Source: an uncultured Actinomycetes bacterium (lineage in GTDB: Bacteria > Actinomycetota > Acidimicrobiia > Acidimicrobiales > RAAP-2). From it: 64,000 nucleotides of DNA. Location of the stretch: NCBI GenBank assembly GCA_903830655.1, contig CAIKUQ010000048.1, forward strand, positions 16,845 through 80,844, given 5' to 3'. Each line of letters opens with the position of its first letter. Within the stretch, counting starts at the first letter, position 1. The notes beneath the pieces are model-generated. The model saw nothing but the letters and a program-made list of their open reading frames with translations. It had not been told where the DNA came from and did no database searches. This document shows, piece after piece, positions 10,335 through 20,370 of the stretch. Made by a program: the position numbers and the translations under genes.

Positions 10335-11005
10335 CGGTCTTGCTTATCGAAACGGCCACGACAACCTGTGGTGTAGGAATCATGATTGATGGTGTTACCG
10401 AAGGCGTCGTCGTTGACCGCAATCGAAACCACACAGAGTTTTTGACAGGGGGTATTGATGAAATACTCACGAAACATGGACTTACTCCTAGAGACTTAAC
10501 CAGAGTGGTGGTTGACCGCGGCCCAGGTCTCTATACCGGTCTGCGCGTGGGTATTGCTACAGCAACCGGACTAGCGAATGGTCTCGGCATCGATCTAGTA
10601 GGGGTCACCTCTTTACAGATGCTGGCTCGTGGAGCCCTCGAAGCCGGTGTTCGTGGTGACATGGTGGCGCTGATTGATGGAAGGCGCGGCGAGGTGTTCG
10701 CTCAGCACTTCATCTTGGGTGAGACCGCCGTAGCTCTGGACGAACCTATTGTGGCGACCCCACTAGAAATCGTTGAAAGAATGACGGGCTTGGAGTCCGT
10801 CTCACTCTGGGGCGATGGCGTCTCGCGGTATCGTGAGCACTTCCAAACCTTGGTCAATGCCACGCTGGTGCCATTGGAGATTCCACCCTTGGAAGCCGGC
10901 TTGCGCTTGGGGGCTGAAGCACCGCCGGAGTTGGTGGTGACACCGCTCTACCTGCGAGACCCCGATGCGGTGGCGAATTTCACCACGCGCGAGCAACGCT
11001 CATGA
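10331..11005 (+). CDS. tsaB: tRNA threonylcarbamoyladenosine biosynthesis protein TsaB
   Basis: LLIETATTTCGVGI...GPGLYTGLRVGIATATGLA. Confidence 0.92.
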   Translation: MTVLLIETATTTCGVGIMIDGVTEGVVVDRNRNHTEFLTGGIDEILTKHGLTPRDLTRVVVDRGPGLYTGLRVGIATATGLANGLGIDLVGVTSLQMLARGALEAGVRGDMVALIDGRRGEVFAQHFILGETAVALDEPIVATPLEIVERMTGLESVSLWGDGVSRYREHFQTLVNATLVPLEIPPLEAGLRLGAEAPPELVVTPLYLRDPDAVANFTTREQRS

Positions 11006-11469
11006 GCAACTTTGAAGTTCGTCGGGCTGAACGCCGCGACCTAGAGATTTTGATGGAAATTGAGCGAACGCAATTTCCCGAACCATGGACTCAAGGAATG
11101 ATGCTGGACGAACTCGATCGCACCGATTCTCGGCGATACACGGTTTGCATAGATGGCGAACAAGTTGTCGGATATCTCGGCGTGATGTTCACCGATGAGG
11201 GCATGCATATCAACACCATCGGCGTTGTTCCGGGGAACGAACGAAGAGGTATTGCCAAAACTCTCATGGATGAGTGTTGGGCCGACCTGGTGGTGAGAGG
11301 CGTAACGAAGGCCTCGCTCGAGGTGGCGGTATCCAACGCCCCAGCTATTGCTCTCTACTACGCCTATGGCTTTGCCCCAGTGGGAATTCGTAAGAACTAC
11401 TACCAAGCAACGGGTGAAGACGCCCTTGTACTAGTTGCCGAAATCCCCTCTACGATGGCGGCAGGATGA
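11002..11469 (+). CDS. rimI: Ribosomal-protein-alanine N-acetyltransferase RimI (GNAT)
   Basis: GNAT fold, VVPGNERRGIAKTLMDE; between tsaB and tsaD. Confidence 0.9.
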   Translation: MSNFEVRRAERRDLEILMEIERTQFPEPWTQGMMLDELDRTDSRRYTVCIDGEQVVGYLGVMFTDEGMHINTIGVVPGNERRGIAKTLMDECWADLVVRGVTKASLEVAVSNAPAIALYYAYGFAPVGIRKNYYQATGEDALVLVAEIPSTMAAG

Positions 11470-12470
11470 AAGTTCTTGGCATTGAGACGAGTTGTGACGA
11501 AACAGCCGCATCGGTCGTTGACGACCAGTTGCACGTTCACTCCTCAGTAATCGAGTCCTCGCTCGACGAGCATCGTGCCTTCGGCGGAGTAGTGCCAGAA
11601 CTTGCCGGCCGCGCTCACGTCATGATGATTTCTTCGGTCGTTGAACGGGCGTTAGTTGAGGCGGGTCTCGATCCACATAACCCTGCTATTGACGCCATCG
11701 CGGTAACGAGTGGGCCTGGCTTAATTGGGTCTCTCTTGGTCGGTCTAGCGGCCGCTAAGGGGTACGCCTTGGCGTGGGGCAAGCCCTTTGTCGGCGTGCA
11801 TCACCTCGAGGGTCATCTCTTTGCCCCACTTCTCGAAATGCCCAACCTTCCTTGGCCCATGTTGACCCTGCTGGTTTCGGGCGGACACTCGATGCTCGTC
11901 CTGCAAAGCGGTCCGGGCTCTCATGAGATTCTCGGTGAAACGATTGACGACGCAGCGGGAGAGGCCTACGACAAGGTGGCCCGCTGGCTGGGACTGGGGT
12001 ACCCCGGTGGGCCAGAGATTGACAAGCTCGCCCAAAGGGGAAACGCCAAGACCTTGCAGCTCCCCAAGTCAATGACCGGTGAGGGTTACGACCTTTCATT
12101 CTCAGGACTAAAGACGGCCGTTGTGCGGGCTACTGAAAAGCAGGGGGACTTAGCAGTGGAAGATGTCGCGGCATCATTCCAGGGCGCGGTGGCCGAGCAA
12201 CTTTTGCGTAAAGTTCGCCAAGCGTTAGAAAAGAATGAGGTCAAGGCGCTTTCGCTCGCCGGAGGAGTTGCGGCGAACTCCGCACTTCGTCAAGGTATTT
12301 CGAAGTTGGCCGAAGAATTCGGAATTCCAGCACTCTTGCCGTCAATGCAAATGTGTACCGACAATGCCGCGATGATTGCCGCTGCGGGTATTTATAGATT
12401 TCAACACCAAGGAGCAAGCCACATGAACCTGTCCGCCAATCCCAACTGGCAGTTAGTCGACGTCTCATGA
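11466..12470 (+). CDS. tsaD: tRNA N6-adenosine threonylcarbamoyltransferase TsaD
   Basis: VLGIETSCDETAASVVDD, VSGGHSMLV, SGLKTAV. Confidence 0.97.
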   Translation: MKVLGIETSCDETAASVVDDQLHVHSSVIESSLDEHRAFGGVVPELAGRAHVMMISSVVERALVEAGLDPHNPAIDAIAVTSGPGLIGSLLVGLAAAKGYALAWGKPFVGVHHLEGHLFAPLLEMPNLPWPMLTLLVSGGHSMLVLQSGPGSHEILGETIDDAAGEAYDKVARWLGLGYPGGPEIDKLAQRGNAKTLQLPKSMTGEGYDLSFSGLKTAVVRATEKQGDLAVEDVAASFQGAVAEQLLRKVRQALEKNEVKALSLAGGVAANSALRQGISKLAEEFGIPALLPSMQMCTDNAAMIAAAGIYRFQHQGASHMNLSANPNWQLVDVS

Positions 12471-13078
12471 GTGATCGCTGGATTCCCTTTGACATCGCCG
12501 ACGCGCACGAGGATCCCTTTGAGCAATTTTCTACTTGGTACAACGAGGCTCTCGGTGAAATGCGAGAGCGCGAGGCCATTGCGTTAGTGACCGCCACCGC
12601 GGATGCTCACCCGACTGCCCGCATGGTGCTCTTGCGTTACATCGGTGACGGGGGTTTTGGTTGGTATTCAAACTACGAATCTCGCAAGGGCCGTGATCTC
12701 GAGGAGAACCCCAATGCGGCAATCCTCTGGTACTGCGAACCGCTCGGTCGCCAGATTCGCATTGAGGGCACTGTCGCCAAGATGAACTCGGCGAATTCGG
12801 ATGAGTACTTCGCTTCGCGTCCCCGAGGCCATCAGGTCGGCGCCCATGCTTCGCAACAGAGCCGTCCAATCGCCACTCGTAAAATCCTCGAAGAGCAAGT
12901 CGAAGCGGCGGCGTTCCGGTTCGAGGGGACTGAAATCCCCCGTCCGGGATACTGGGGTGGGTATCTGTTGACCCCCACCGCCTTTGAGTTCTGGCAGCAT
13001 CGCAAGGACCGGCTCCACGATCGACTCCTCTACACCCAAGTGGGTGAGGGCTGGCATCGAGAGCGCCATTGCCCGTAA
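12467..13078 (+). CDS. pdxH: Pyridoxamine 5'-phosphate oxidase
   Basis: DPFEQFSTWYNEAL, ARMVLLRYIGDGGFGWYSNYESRKG, FEFWQHRKDRLHDRLLY. Confidence 0.93.
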   Translation: MSDRWIPFDIADAHEDPFEQFSTWYNEALGEMREREAIALVTATADAHPTARMVLLRYIGDGGFGWYSNYESRKGRDLEENPNAAILWYCEPLGRQIRIEGTVAKMNSANSDEYFASRPRGHQVGAHASQQSRPIATRKILEEQVEAAAFRFEGTEIPRPGYWGGYLLTPTAFEFWQHRKDRLHDRLLYTQVGEGWHRERHCP

Positions 13079-13116
13079 TTCTGGGCCGGTAGCACTCTCT
13101 GGGGCTTCCTGCTAAA

Positions 13117-13143
13117 TTGGCAGTCTAAAGTTTCGAGTGCCAA
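13117..13143 (+). promoter_or_regulatory. CIRCE-type (HrcA) operator upstream of groES
   Basis: TTGGCAGTC-N9-GAGTGCCAA (arms 8/9 complementary); matches TTAGCACTC-N9-GAGTGCTAA architecture; 21 nt before the groES ATG. Confidence 0.8.
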
Positions 13144-13164
13144 ATTGGCACCAGAGAGGAAAAT

Positions 13165-13458
13165 ATGAAGCTGCAACCCCTTGAGGACCGCATCGTCGTT
13201 CGTCCAGACTCGGCAGAGGCTACGACCGCCTCTGGCCTCGTTATCCCCGACACCGCCAAAGAGAAGCCCCAGCAGGGAGAAGTCTTAGCCGTGGGGCCCG
13301 GACGTCGTGCTGAGTCAACTGGCGAAGTAATTCCCACCGGCGTCAAAGCTGGCGACACCGTTGTCTACTCCAAATACGGCGGAACTGAGATCACCGTTGA
13401 CGGTGAGGACCTTTTGATCCTCTCGGGCCGTGATGTACTCGCCACCATTACTAAGTAA
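13165..13458 (+). CDS. groES: Co-chaperonin GroES
   Basis: [46 protein letters not shown]. Confidence 0.98.
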   Translation: MKLQPLEDRIVVRPDSAEATTASGLVIPDTAKEKPQQGEVLAVGPGRRAESTGEVIPTGVKAGDTVVYSKYGGTEITVDGEDLLILSGRDVLATITK

Positions 13459-13468
13459 CTCACACTAA

Positions 13469-15103
<1,635 letters not shown>

Positions 15104-15122
15104 CGTCGCTTCTGCGAACTTG

Positions 15123-15152
15123 AAACCCCGGGCCATCTGGCCCGGGGTTTTT
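15123..15152 (+). terminator. Intrinsic terminator of groESL
   Basis: 12-bp perfect stem AAACCCCGGGCC / GGCCCGGGGTTT, loop ATCT, followed by TTGTTTTG. Confidence 0.92.
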
Positions 15153-15258
15153 GTTTTGTCCTTGGAATCGGGGAAGCGTGCTGCGACTTCAGATCGTCGA
15201 AGATTCGGTATCGAGACGATGAGTGGCCTGGCCCAGAGAAAAAAGCTAGGTGGACTAA

Positions 15259-16689
15259 TTAGTCCGGCTCACCAACTAACCGAGGAGAAAGTGGCCTGTG
15301 TAAGGGATACGGCAACATCTCTGCTTCGAATTGGACCAGCTCGGAAGAAAGTTCCGCCACAATGTCGGGGTGCTGAGCCGAGACATCGGCCCACTCTCGT
15401 CCGTCAGTAGCGATGTGGAACAAGCGAGTTCGAGGTCCTTCTATTCCCGCTTCATCACTCCAATATGGTTTGGCCTGCCTATCGAGAAGCAGCTTCCATC
15501 CGCCACGGCGAACCGCGCCTTGTCGCCTGGTACGCCAAAGCAGACTTCGATCCGGGTTCCTTTGACCTTGGGTCAACCATGGGAGGAGCGAGCATCCATC
15601 GAGTGGATAATCGGGGTGAGCAGAAACCCCACACGCTTCGAGCAAGGTCGCAGTCCAGTCCATGGTTGTCGAGATCTCTTCTGAGCTCATGCCACGGTTC
15701 AGTACTTCAGGCCAGCGAATAATAAAGGGGACCCTGATTCCGCCTTCTTCTAAGTCGCCCTTCTCGCCAACGAAAGGCCAGAGGAATGCGTAGCGCTCTC
15801 CACCATTATCTGAGGTGAAGATGAAAATCGTGTTATCGCGCTGTCCGGTTTCATCGAGCGCACGAACAATTTCGCCGACCCCGTCATCGAGCGCTTTCAC
15901 CATGGAGCGATAAGTTTCGAGCGAGCCACCTTCATAATCGAAGATGCCTGTGAACTTGCCTTCTACCTGAGCCTTCGTTACTCGGCGAGAGGTCTCCTCG
16001 TCATTTGGACCTTCCCAAGGCCAGTGAGGTGCGGTGTAATTCACCTGGAGGTAAAAGGGTTCTCCAGCGTGATCACGGATGTACTGCGCTGACTTTCTTG
16101 ACACAATTTGGGTGTAGTAACCAACCTCTTCGACTTCAGTCTCACCTTCGTAGAGATCGTGCACACCGGCGGTGTCAATATGGCTGAAGTAGTCCATCGC
16201 ACCATCAAGATTGCCAAAGAAGGTCTCAAATCCGCTCTTAATAGGACTAAACCAGGGCAGCCACCCGCAGTGCCACTTCCCGAACATGGCGGTCCGATAT
16301 CCCGAATCACGCAACAGCGAGGGGAGGGTGGGGTGGTCATGAGGGATGCCGTGCTGGTCATCGCGCGTGGTGAGTGGCTCTTCGGTTCCGGCGACTATTC
16401 GGCCAGGATAACGACCGGTGTAGAAACCAATGCGAGTCGGTGAACAGGTTGATGAAGTTGAATAGGCGTGCGTTAGACGCAAACCGTCTGCGGCAAGCTG
16501 GTCGAGAACTGGTGTTTCGTTGTGCAAGGAGCCGAAGCAACCAACATCACCCCAGCCCAGGTCATCGGCGAAGATGAAGACGATGTTCGGCCGACCAGTG
16601 GGTTTGCGTCCAGAGGATGCGAATGGGGCAAACTCCGGTAGCCACTGCATCCGGCGGTCCGGCACCCCACCGAGAAATTCTTTAGCCAT
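15259..16689 (-). CDS. Type I (formylglycine) sulfatase, apparently without signal peptide
   Basis: NIVFIFADDLGWGDVGCFGS, STCSPTRIGFYTGRYPG (C-x-P-x-R), FTSDNGGE. Confidence 0.93.
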   Translation of the reverse strand: MAKEFLGGVPDRRMQWLPEFAPFASSGRKPTGRPNIVFIFADDLGWGDVGCFGSLHNETPVLDQLAADGLRLTHAYSTSSTCSPTRIGFYTGRYPGRIVAGTEEPLTTRDDQHGIPHDHPTLPSLLRDSGYRTAMFGKWHCGWLPWFSPIKSGFETFFGNLDGAMDYFSHIDTAGVHDLYEGETEVEEVGYYTQIVSRKSAQYIRDHAGEPFYLQVNYTAPHWPWEGPNDEETSRRVTKAQVEGKFTGIFDYEGGSLETYRSMVKALDDGVGEIVRALDETGQRDNTIFIFTSDNGGERYAFLWPFVGEKGDLEEGGIRVPFIIRWPEVLNRGMSSEEISTTMDWTATLLEACGVSAHPDYPLDGCSLLPWLTQGQRNPDRSLLWRTRRQGAVRRGGWKLLLDRQAKPYWSDEAGIEGPRTRLFHIATDGREWADVSAQHPDIVAELSSELVQFEAEMLPYPLHRPLSPRLVGEPD

Positions 16690-16691
16690 GC

Positions 16692-17480
16692 CTAGTCCTC
16701 GTACGGGTCGCGTCGAACCATAGTAAGGACGTGGTTGCGTAGTTGAGCGAAGGCGGGGTTTTCCTTAGTGGTTGTTTGGTGCCGGTTGGGGGGAAGGTTA
16801 ATTTCAACAATTTGTGAAACGGTGGCGGGTGGCTTAGAGAGGACCACGACGTGGTTCGCTAAGTAAATCGCCTCGTCGATGTCGTGAGTCACAATGAGGA
16901 CCGTGGTCGCGAACTCCTTGTGGATGTGAAGAACGAGATCTTCAAGGTCCATGCGAGTTTGAGCGTCAAGGGATGCGAAGGGTTCATCCATGAAAAGCAG
17001 GCGTGGATTGCAAGCTAGAGCGCGGGCCAGGGCCACGCGTTGCTGCATACCGCCCGAAAGTTGCCACGGGTGCGACCCTTCTCGTCCCTCGAGACCAACC
17101 GAGGCCAGTGCGGCATCAGCCTTTTGTCGCGCCTCAGTGCGTGAGAGCCCACGTGAGCGAAGGGGAAGCATGACGTTGCTGCGCGCACTTAACCAAGGGA
17201 GAAGCGAACGGCTGTAGTCCTGGAATACTGCGGCAACATCCTGAGGGGTCTCGGTAATACTCTCACCTTCAAAGATGACTGATCCGCTAGTGGGCGCCAA
17301 TAACCCAGCGAGACAGCGCAACACGGTGGTTTTGCCCGCACCCGAAGGGCCAACAACCGCAACTATTTCGCCGTCGGCTACTTCGAAGCTGATGTTATCT
17401 AAGGCGGTGTAACTCCCACCCTTAGGCAGGGTGAATGTTTTATGTAAATTTTCAACCTTCAAGATTGGCACTGTACTCAT
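16692..17480 (-). CDS. ABC transporter ATP-binding protein (nitrate/sulfonate/taurine type)
   Basis: GPSGAGKTTVLRCLAGL, LSGGMQQRVALARALACNPRLLFMDEPFASLD; start MSTVPILKVENLHKTF (ORF track extends to 17603). Confidence 0.93.
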   Translation of the reverse strand: MSTVPILKVENLHKTFTLPKGGSYTALDNISFEVADGEIVAVVGPSGAGKTTVLRCLAGLLAPTSGSVIFEGESITETPQDVAAVFQDYSRSLLPWLSARSNVMLPLRSRGLSRTEARQKADAALASVGLEGREGSHPWQLSGGMQQRVALARALACNPRLLFMDEPFASLDAQTRMDLEDLVLHIHKEFATTVLIVTHDIDEAIYLANHVVVLSKPPATVSQIVEINLPPNRHQTTTKENPAFAQLRNHVLTMVRRDPYED

Positions 17481-17485
17481 ACTAT

Positions 17486-18268
17486 TTAAGCCCCCGTCGT
17501 GGTTTGTAGAAGTCCGGCACGTCGCAAGTAGGGTCGCTCGGCGAGACTGAAGAGGCCATTGAGGCCAATCCCGATAATCGCGGTGAAGACCATACCGGCC
17601 CACATCGTTGGAAAATCGAAACTTGATTGAGCTGAGAGTGTCACAGCGCCAATTCCAAATCGCGTGTTGAAGAGCTCGCTCACAATCATGACCAGTACAC
17701 CTAAGGATAAGCCCGCACGTGCTCCCGCGAGGATCTGGGATCCAGCACCGGGAAGGTCCACTAAGAACAAGCGGCGAAAGCCGCGGATTTTAAACAGATC
17801 GGCAGACTGGGCCAAGGTTGGGTCAAGGGTACTGAGTCCATCAATAACGTTCACGAGGACCTGGAAGAAAACCGCTTGCGCAATGATCAATTGTTTGGTG
17901 CCAGGGCCAGGGCCAAAGAGCACAATGAAAATTGGAACGATTGCCACTGAAGGCAGCGCGAGAAAAAAGGCGATGATTGGCTCTGAAGCAACACGCAAGG
18001 CTTTCAGACGAGCTACCAAAATTCCGAGCAAGACTGCGCTGAGAAGCCCAGCGGGGTAGCCAAGTAACAGATTGGACAGGCTGGGCCAAGCATTGAGTCG
18101 AAGCCCGTGAGGGCTCCACGTGGTCTTAAAGGCCGAGTAGATCCGCGGCAGGCTGGGGAAGTAGAGATTACTTTGCCAGTGGGCGAAGAGAACATAGCCG
18201 CCCAAGAGAACTACCGGCATCAAGAGGGGCGCGACAAAGCGAATTGTCCACGAGGTGTAGCGACGCAT
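17486..18268 (-). CDS. ABC transporter permease (SsuC/TauC-like) 1
   Basis: BPD-type permease, multiple TM, ALPSVAIVPIFIVLFG...; operonic overlap. Confidence 0.88.
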   Translation of the reverse strand: MRRYTSWTIRFVAPLLMPVVLLGGYVLFAHWQSNLYFPSLPRIYSAFKTTWSPHGLRLNAWPSLSNLLLGYPAGLLSAVLLGILVARLKALRVASEPIIAFFLALPSVAIVPIFIVLFGPGPGTKQLIIAQAVFFQVLVNVIDGLSTLDPTLAQSADLFKIRGFRRLFLVDLPGAGSQILAGARAGLSLGVLVMIVSELFNTRFGIGAVTLSAQSSFDFPTMWAGMVFTAIIGIGLNGLFSLAERPYLRRAGLLQTTTGA

Positions 18269-19059
18269 TACGAGCTCACCTTCCAGCGATTGAGTCGGCG
18301 CTCAACAGAACTAAAGATGCTGATCACCACAACCCCAAAAAATCCAATGGCCATAGTGAGAGCAAAAAGGGTAGGCAGGTCATTCGCCTGGCTGGCTAGT
18401 CCCAGCAGTTGGCCAAGCCCGGGTGCGCCCCCAACTAATCCAGCCATGATTGCTACGGCGAACGCGATGGCGGCGGCGAGTCTGACCCCCGAACCAATAA
18501 GCGGAAGTGCTTGGGCTAGCCGTACGAAGAAGAGGCGGCGGAAAAAACTGAAGCGAAAAACGGTGGCGGTATCGAGAGCAACCTGGGGGACGGTAGCGAC
18601 GCCGTAGCTGGTCATAATTAAGAGTGGCCACATGGCGCCTTGAGCAATCAGTAGTGCGCTTAAGTTAAAGCCGTAGCCAACCGCCACTAGGACGACCGGC
18701 AAGATCACGATCGGCGGGATGGGTCGAACGGCTTCAATAGTCGGGCGACTCAGACGGTAGACAACCTTGTTCGATCCAAGCAGTAATCCGAGTGGGATTC
18801 CGATGACGATACTCACGAACATGCCGTAGGCCCATGCTCTAAAGGTGTTGGCCGTTCCCGCCCAGAAACTACCGGTATGAATTACCTGCCAGAGGCCTGA
18901 AATGGTTTCAAAGAATGATGGCGCAACCGCTTTGGGGAGCCATCCAGCGAGCGAGGATATTTGCCACAGTGCGGCGAGTACCAGTACGCCCGTGCACTGT
19001 AGGGCAAAACGAGCCCAACGGCCGTAGGAAGTTTCCTCCCTACGGCCGTTGGTCCCCAT
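18268..19059 (-). CDS. ABC transporter permease (SsuC/TauC-like) 2
   Basis: BPD-type permease, PTIEAVRPIPPIVILPVVLVAVGYG. Confidence 0.88.
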   Translation of the reverse strand: MGTNGRREETSYGRWARFALQCTGVLVLAALWQISSLAGWLPKAVAPSFFETISGLWQVIHTGSFWAGTANTFRAWAYGMFVSIVIGIPLGLLLGSNKVVYRLSRPTIEAVRPIPPIVILPVVLVAVGYGFNLSALLIAQGAMWPLLIMTSYGVATVPQVALDTATVFRFSFFRRLFFVRLAQALPLIGSGVRLAAAIAFAVAIMAGLVGGAPGLGQLLGLASQANDLPTLFALTMAIGFFGVVVISIFSSVERRLNRWKVSS

Positions 19060-19063
19060 TCTT

Positions 19064-20104
19064 CTAGTGGAAGAAAGCAGCTAGTTGGTTCGCGGATGGA
19101 ACCGACCAGCCAATGTTTGACATCTGTGTTACGACACCGGCGATTGAGCCGGCGGTGATGGTCGCGTTAAATGGCACGCGTGGTGTCAATGAGGCGTTGG
19201 TAGCCAAGGTAACTGGCGAGTGGGTCGCAGCAGCGCCGTAGGCGTACACCTGAGCTAGGTGCTTGTTACCGTAGGTAATGGCCATCTTCATAGCCGCCGC
19301 GAAGTTGCGAAGTGCAGCCTTCTTGGCCCCGGCATGGGTCCACAGCGAACTCGATGTGAAGAACATCGCGTACGGGGTTCCAACGGGGAATACGTAGGCA
19401 AGCGGGTCGCCCAAGCTCACCAAGCTAGTGGTGTCTTTAATTTCGGCAGCTTGAGGGTAGAAGGCGGCAACAACACTGGCGACGCCAGTTAGTGCGTCTT
19501 CGCCCATCAAGTTGAGGCTGGCGGCACCGCTCACTACGGCACCATCGGGACAAGCTCCACCACAGATATTGCTCATCTGGCTGGGGTTCGCCTTGTAGGC
19601 CGCTGCGAGAAGGGCAAGAGCACCCATTGAGAATGGGGCGTTGCTCTCAAGAGTCACACCGGTGTTGGCACCGATGTTGGCCCAACTAGTGATGCCCGTT
19701 GAAGCCTTCGTGAAAGCAACCAAGTTACCCGCCCGACCAATGGTGTCTTGACCAACCACGAAGTGGAGTGGAGCGCCTCCGGCTAGAGCCTTCAGCGGAG
19801 GGGTGTCGGCGGTGTAACCCAAGTCGGCGGATCCACCAACAACGGCAGCCACGACAGCTGAGCCACCCTGTGCGTCGGTCCAATTGACCTTGATGTGGTA
19901 CTTAGCGAAGTAGCCCATCTTTCGTGCGACGGTAATGAGACCTTCGGTGAGGCTTGGAACACCAGTGATGTTCAAAGTCACCGTAGGTGTGGTTGCTGAT
20001 GCAGAAACACCTGCAGTCAATGGCACCACAGTGGCGCCAACAACTACTAGTGGTGCGGCAATCGCGGCGAACAGCTTTGTTCGTCTACGAATTGTCTTGG
20101 TCAT
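19064..20104 (-). CDS. ABC transporter substrate-binding protein (NMT1/SsuA-like) with signal peptide
   Basis: MTKTIRRRTKLFAAIAAPLVVVGATVVPLTAGVSASA signal; ITVARKMGYFAKYHIKVNW...GGSADLGYT; ORF open to an alternative in-frame ATG at 20245. Confidence 0.87.
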   Translation of the reverse strand: MTKTIRRRTKLFAAIAAPLVVVGATVVPLTAGVSASATTPTVTLNITGVPSLTEGLITVARKMGYFAKYHIKVNWTDAQGGSAVVAAVVGGSADLGYTADTPPLKALAGGAPLHFVVGQDTIGRAGNLVAFTKASTGITSWANIGANTGVTLESNAPFSMGALALLAAAYKANPSQMSNICGGACPDGAVVSGAASLNLMGEDALTGVASVVAAFYPQAAEIKDTTSLVSLGDPLAYVFPVGTPYAMFFTSSSLWTHAGAKKAALRNFAAAMKMAITYGNKHLAQVYAYGAAATHSPVTLATNASLTPRVPFNATITAGSIAGVVTQMSNIGWSVPSANQLAAFFH

Positions 20105-20254
20105 GAATTCCCCCTTGTTGGAAATAGAATCGTTTGATTCCAAACGGACTTTAGAGCCTTTACCCGCTTGACGCAAGTGATGTCCGAGAGTTTTTAGGCT
20201 GGGGTATGTACCGAAGCGTAAAGCGCTCAATGGGCCAGTATTCATGGTGCTCCT

Positions 20255-20312
20255 TAGTTATCTATAATTACTAGTGAAATTATAGTATATAACACCGATC
20301 GGGCTCGGTGTT
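20255..20312 (-). promoter_or_regulatory. Predicted promoter/operator region of the ABC-sulfatase operon
   Basis: Minus-strand TATAAT (20284-20279); inverted repeats CTATAATT/AATTATAG (20262-20269/20278-20285) and AACACCGA/TCGGTGTT (20291-20298/20305-20312). Confidence 0.5.
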
Positions 20313-20324
20313 GAGAGAGCAAAA

Positions 20325-20358
20325 CGCCCCCTTTCGGCTCGTAAACCGAAAGGGGGCG
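20325..20358 (-). terminator. Intrinsic terminator of the MMPL transporter gene
   Basis: 13-bp perfect stem CGCCCCCTTTCGG / CCGAAAGGGGGCG, 8-nt loop, TTTT on minus strand. Confidence 0.9.
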
Positions 20359-20370
20359 ATGCGCGAGGAC

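Noticed and set aside
13090-13143. A split CIRCE with 37-nt spacer (TAGCACTC...GAGTGCCAA)
   Set aside because: A normal N9 CIRCE (TTGGCAGTC-N9-GAGTGCCAA) using the same right half explains the region better
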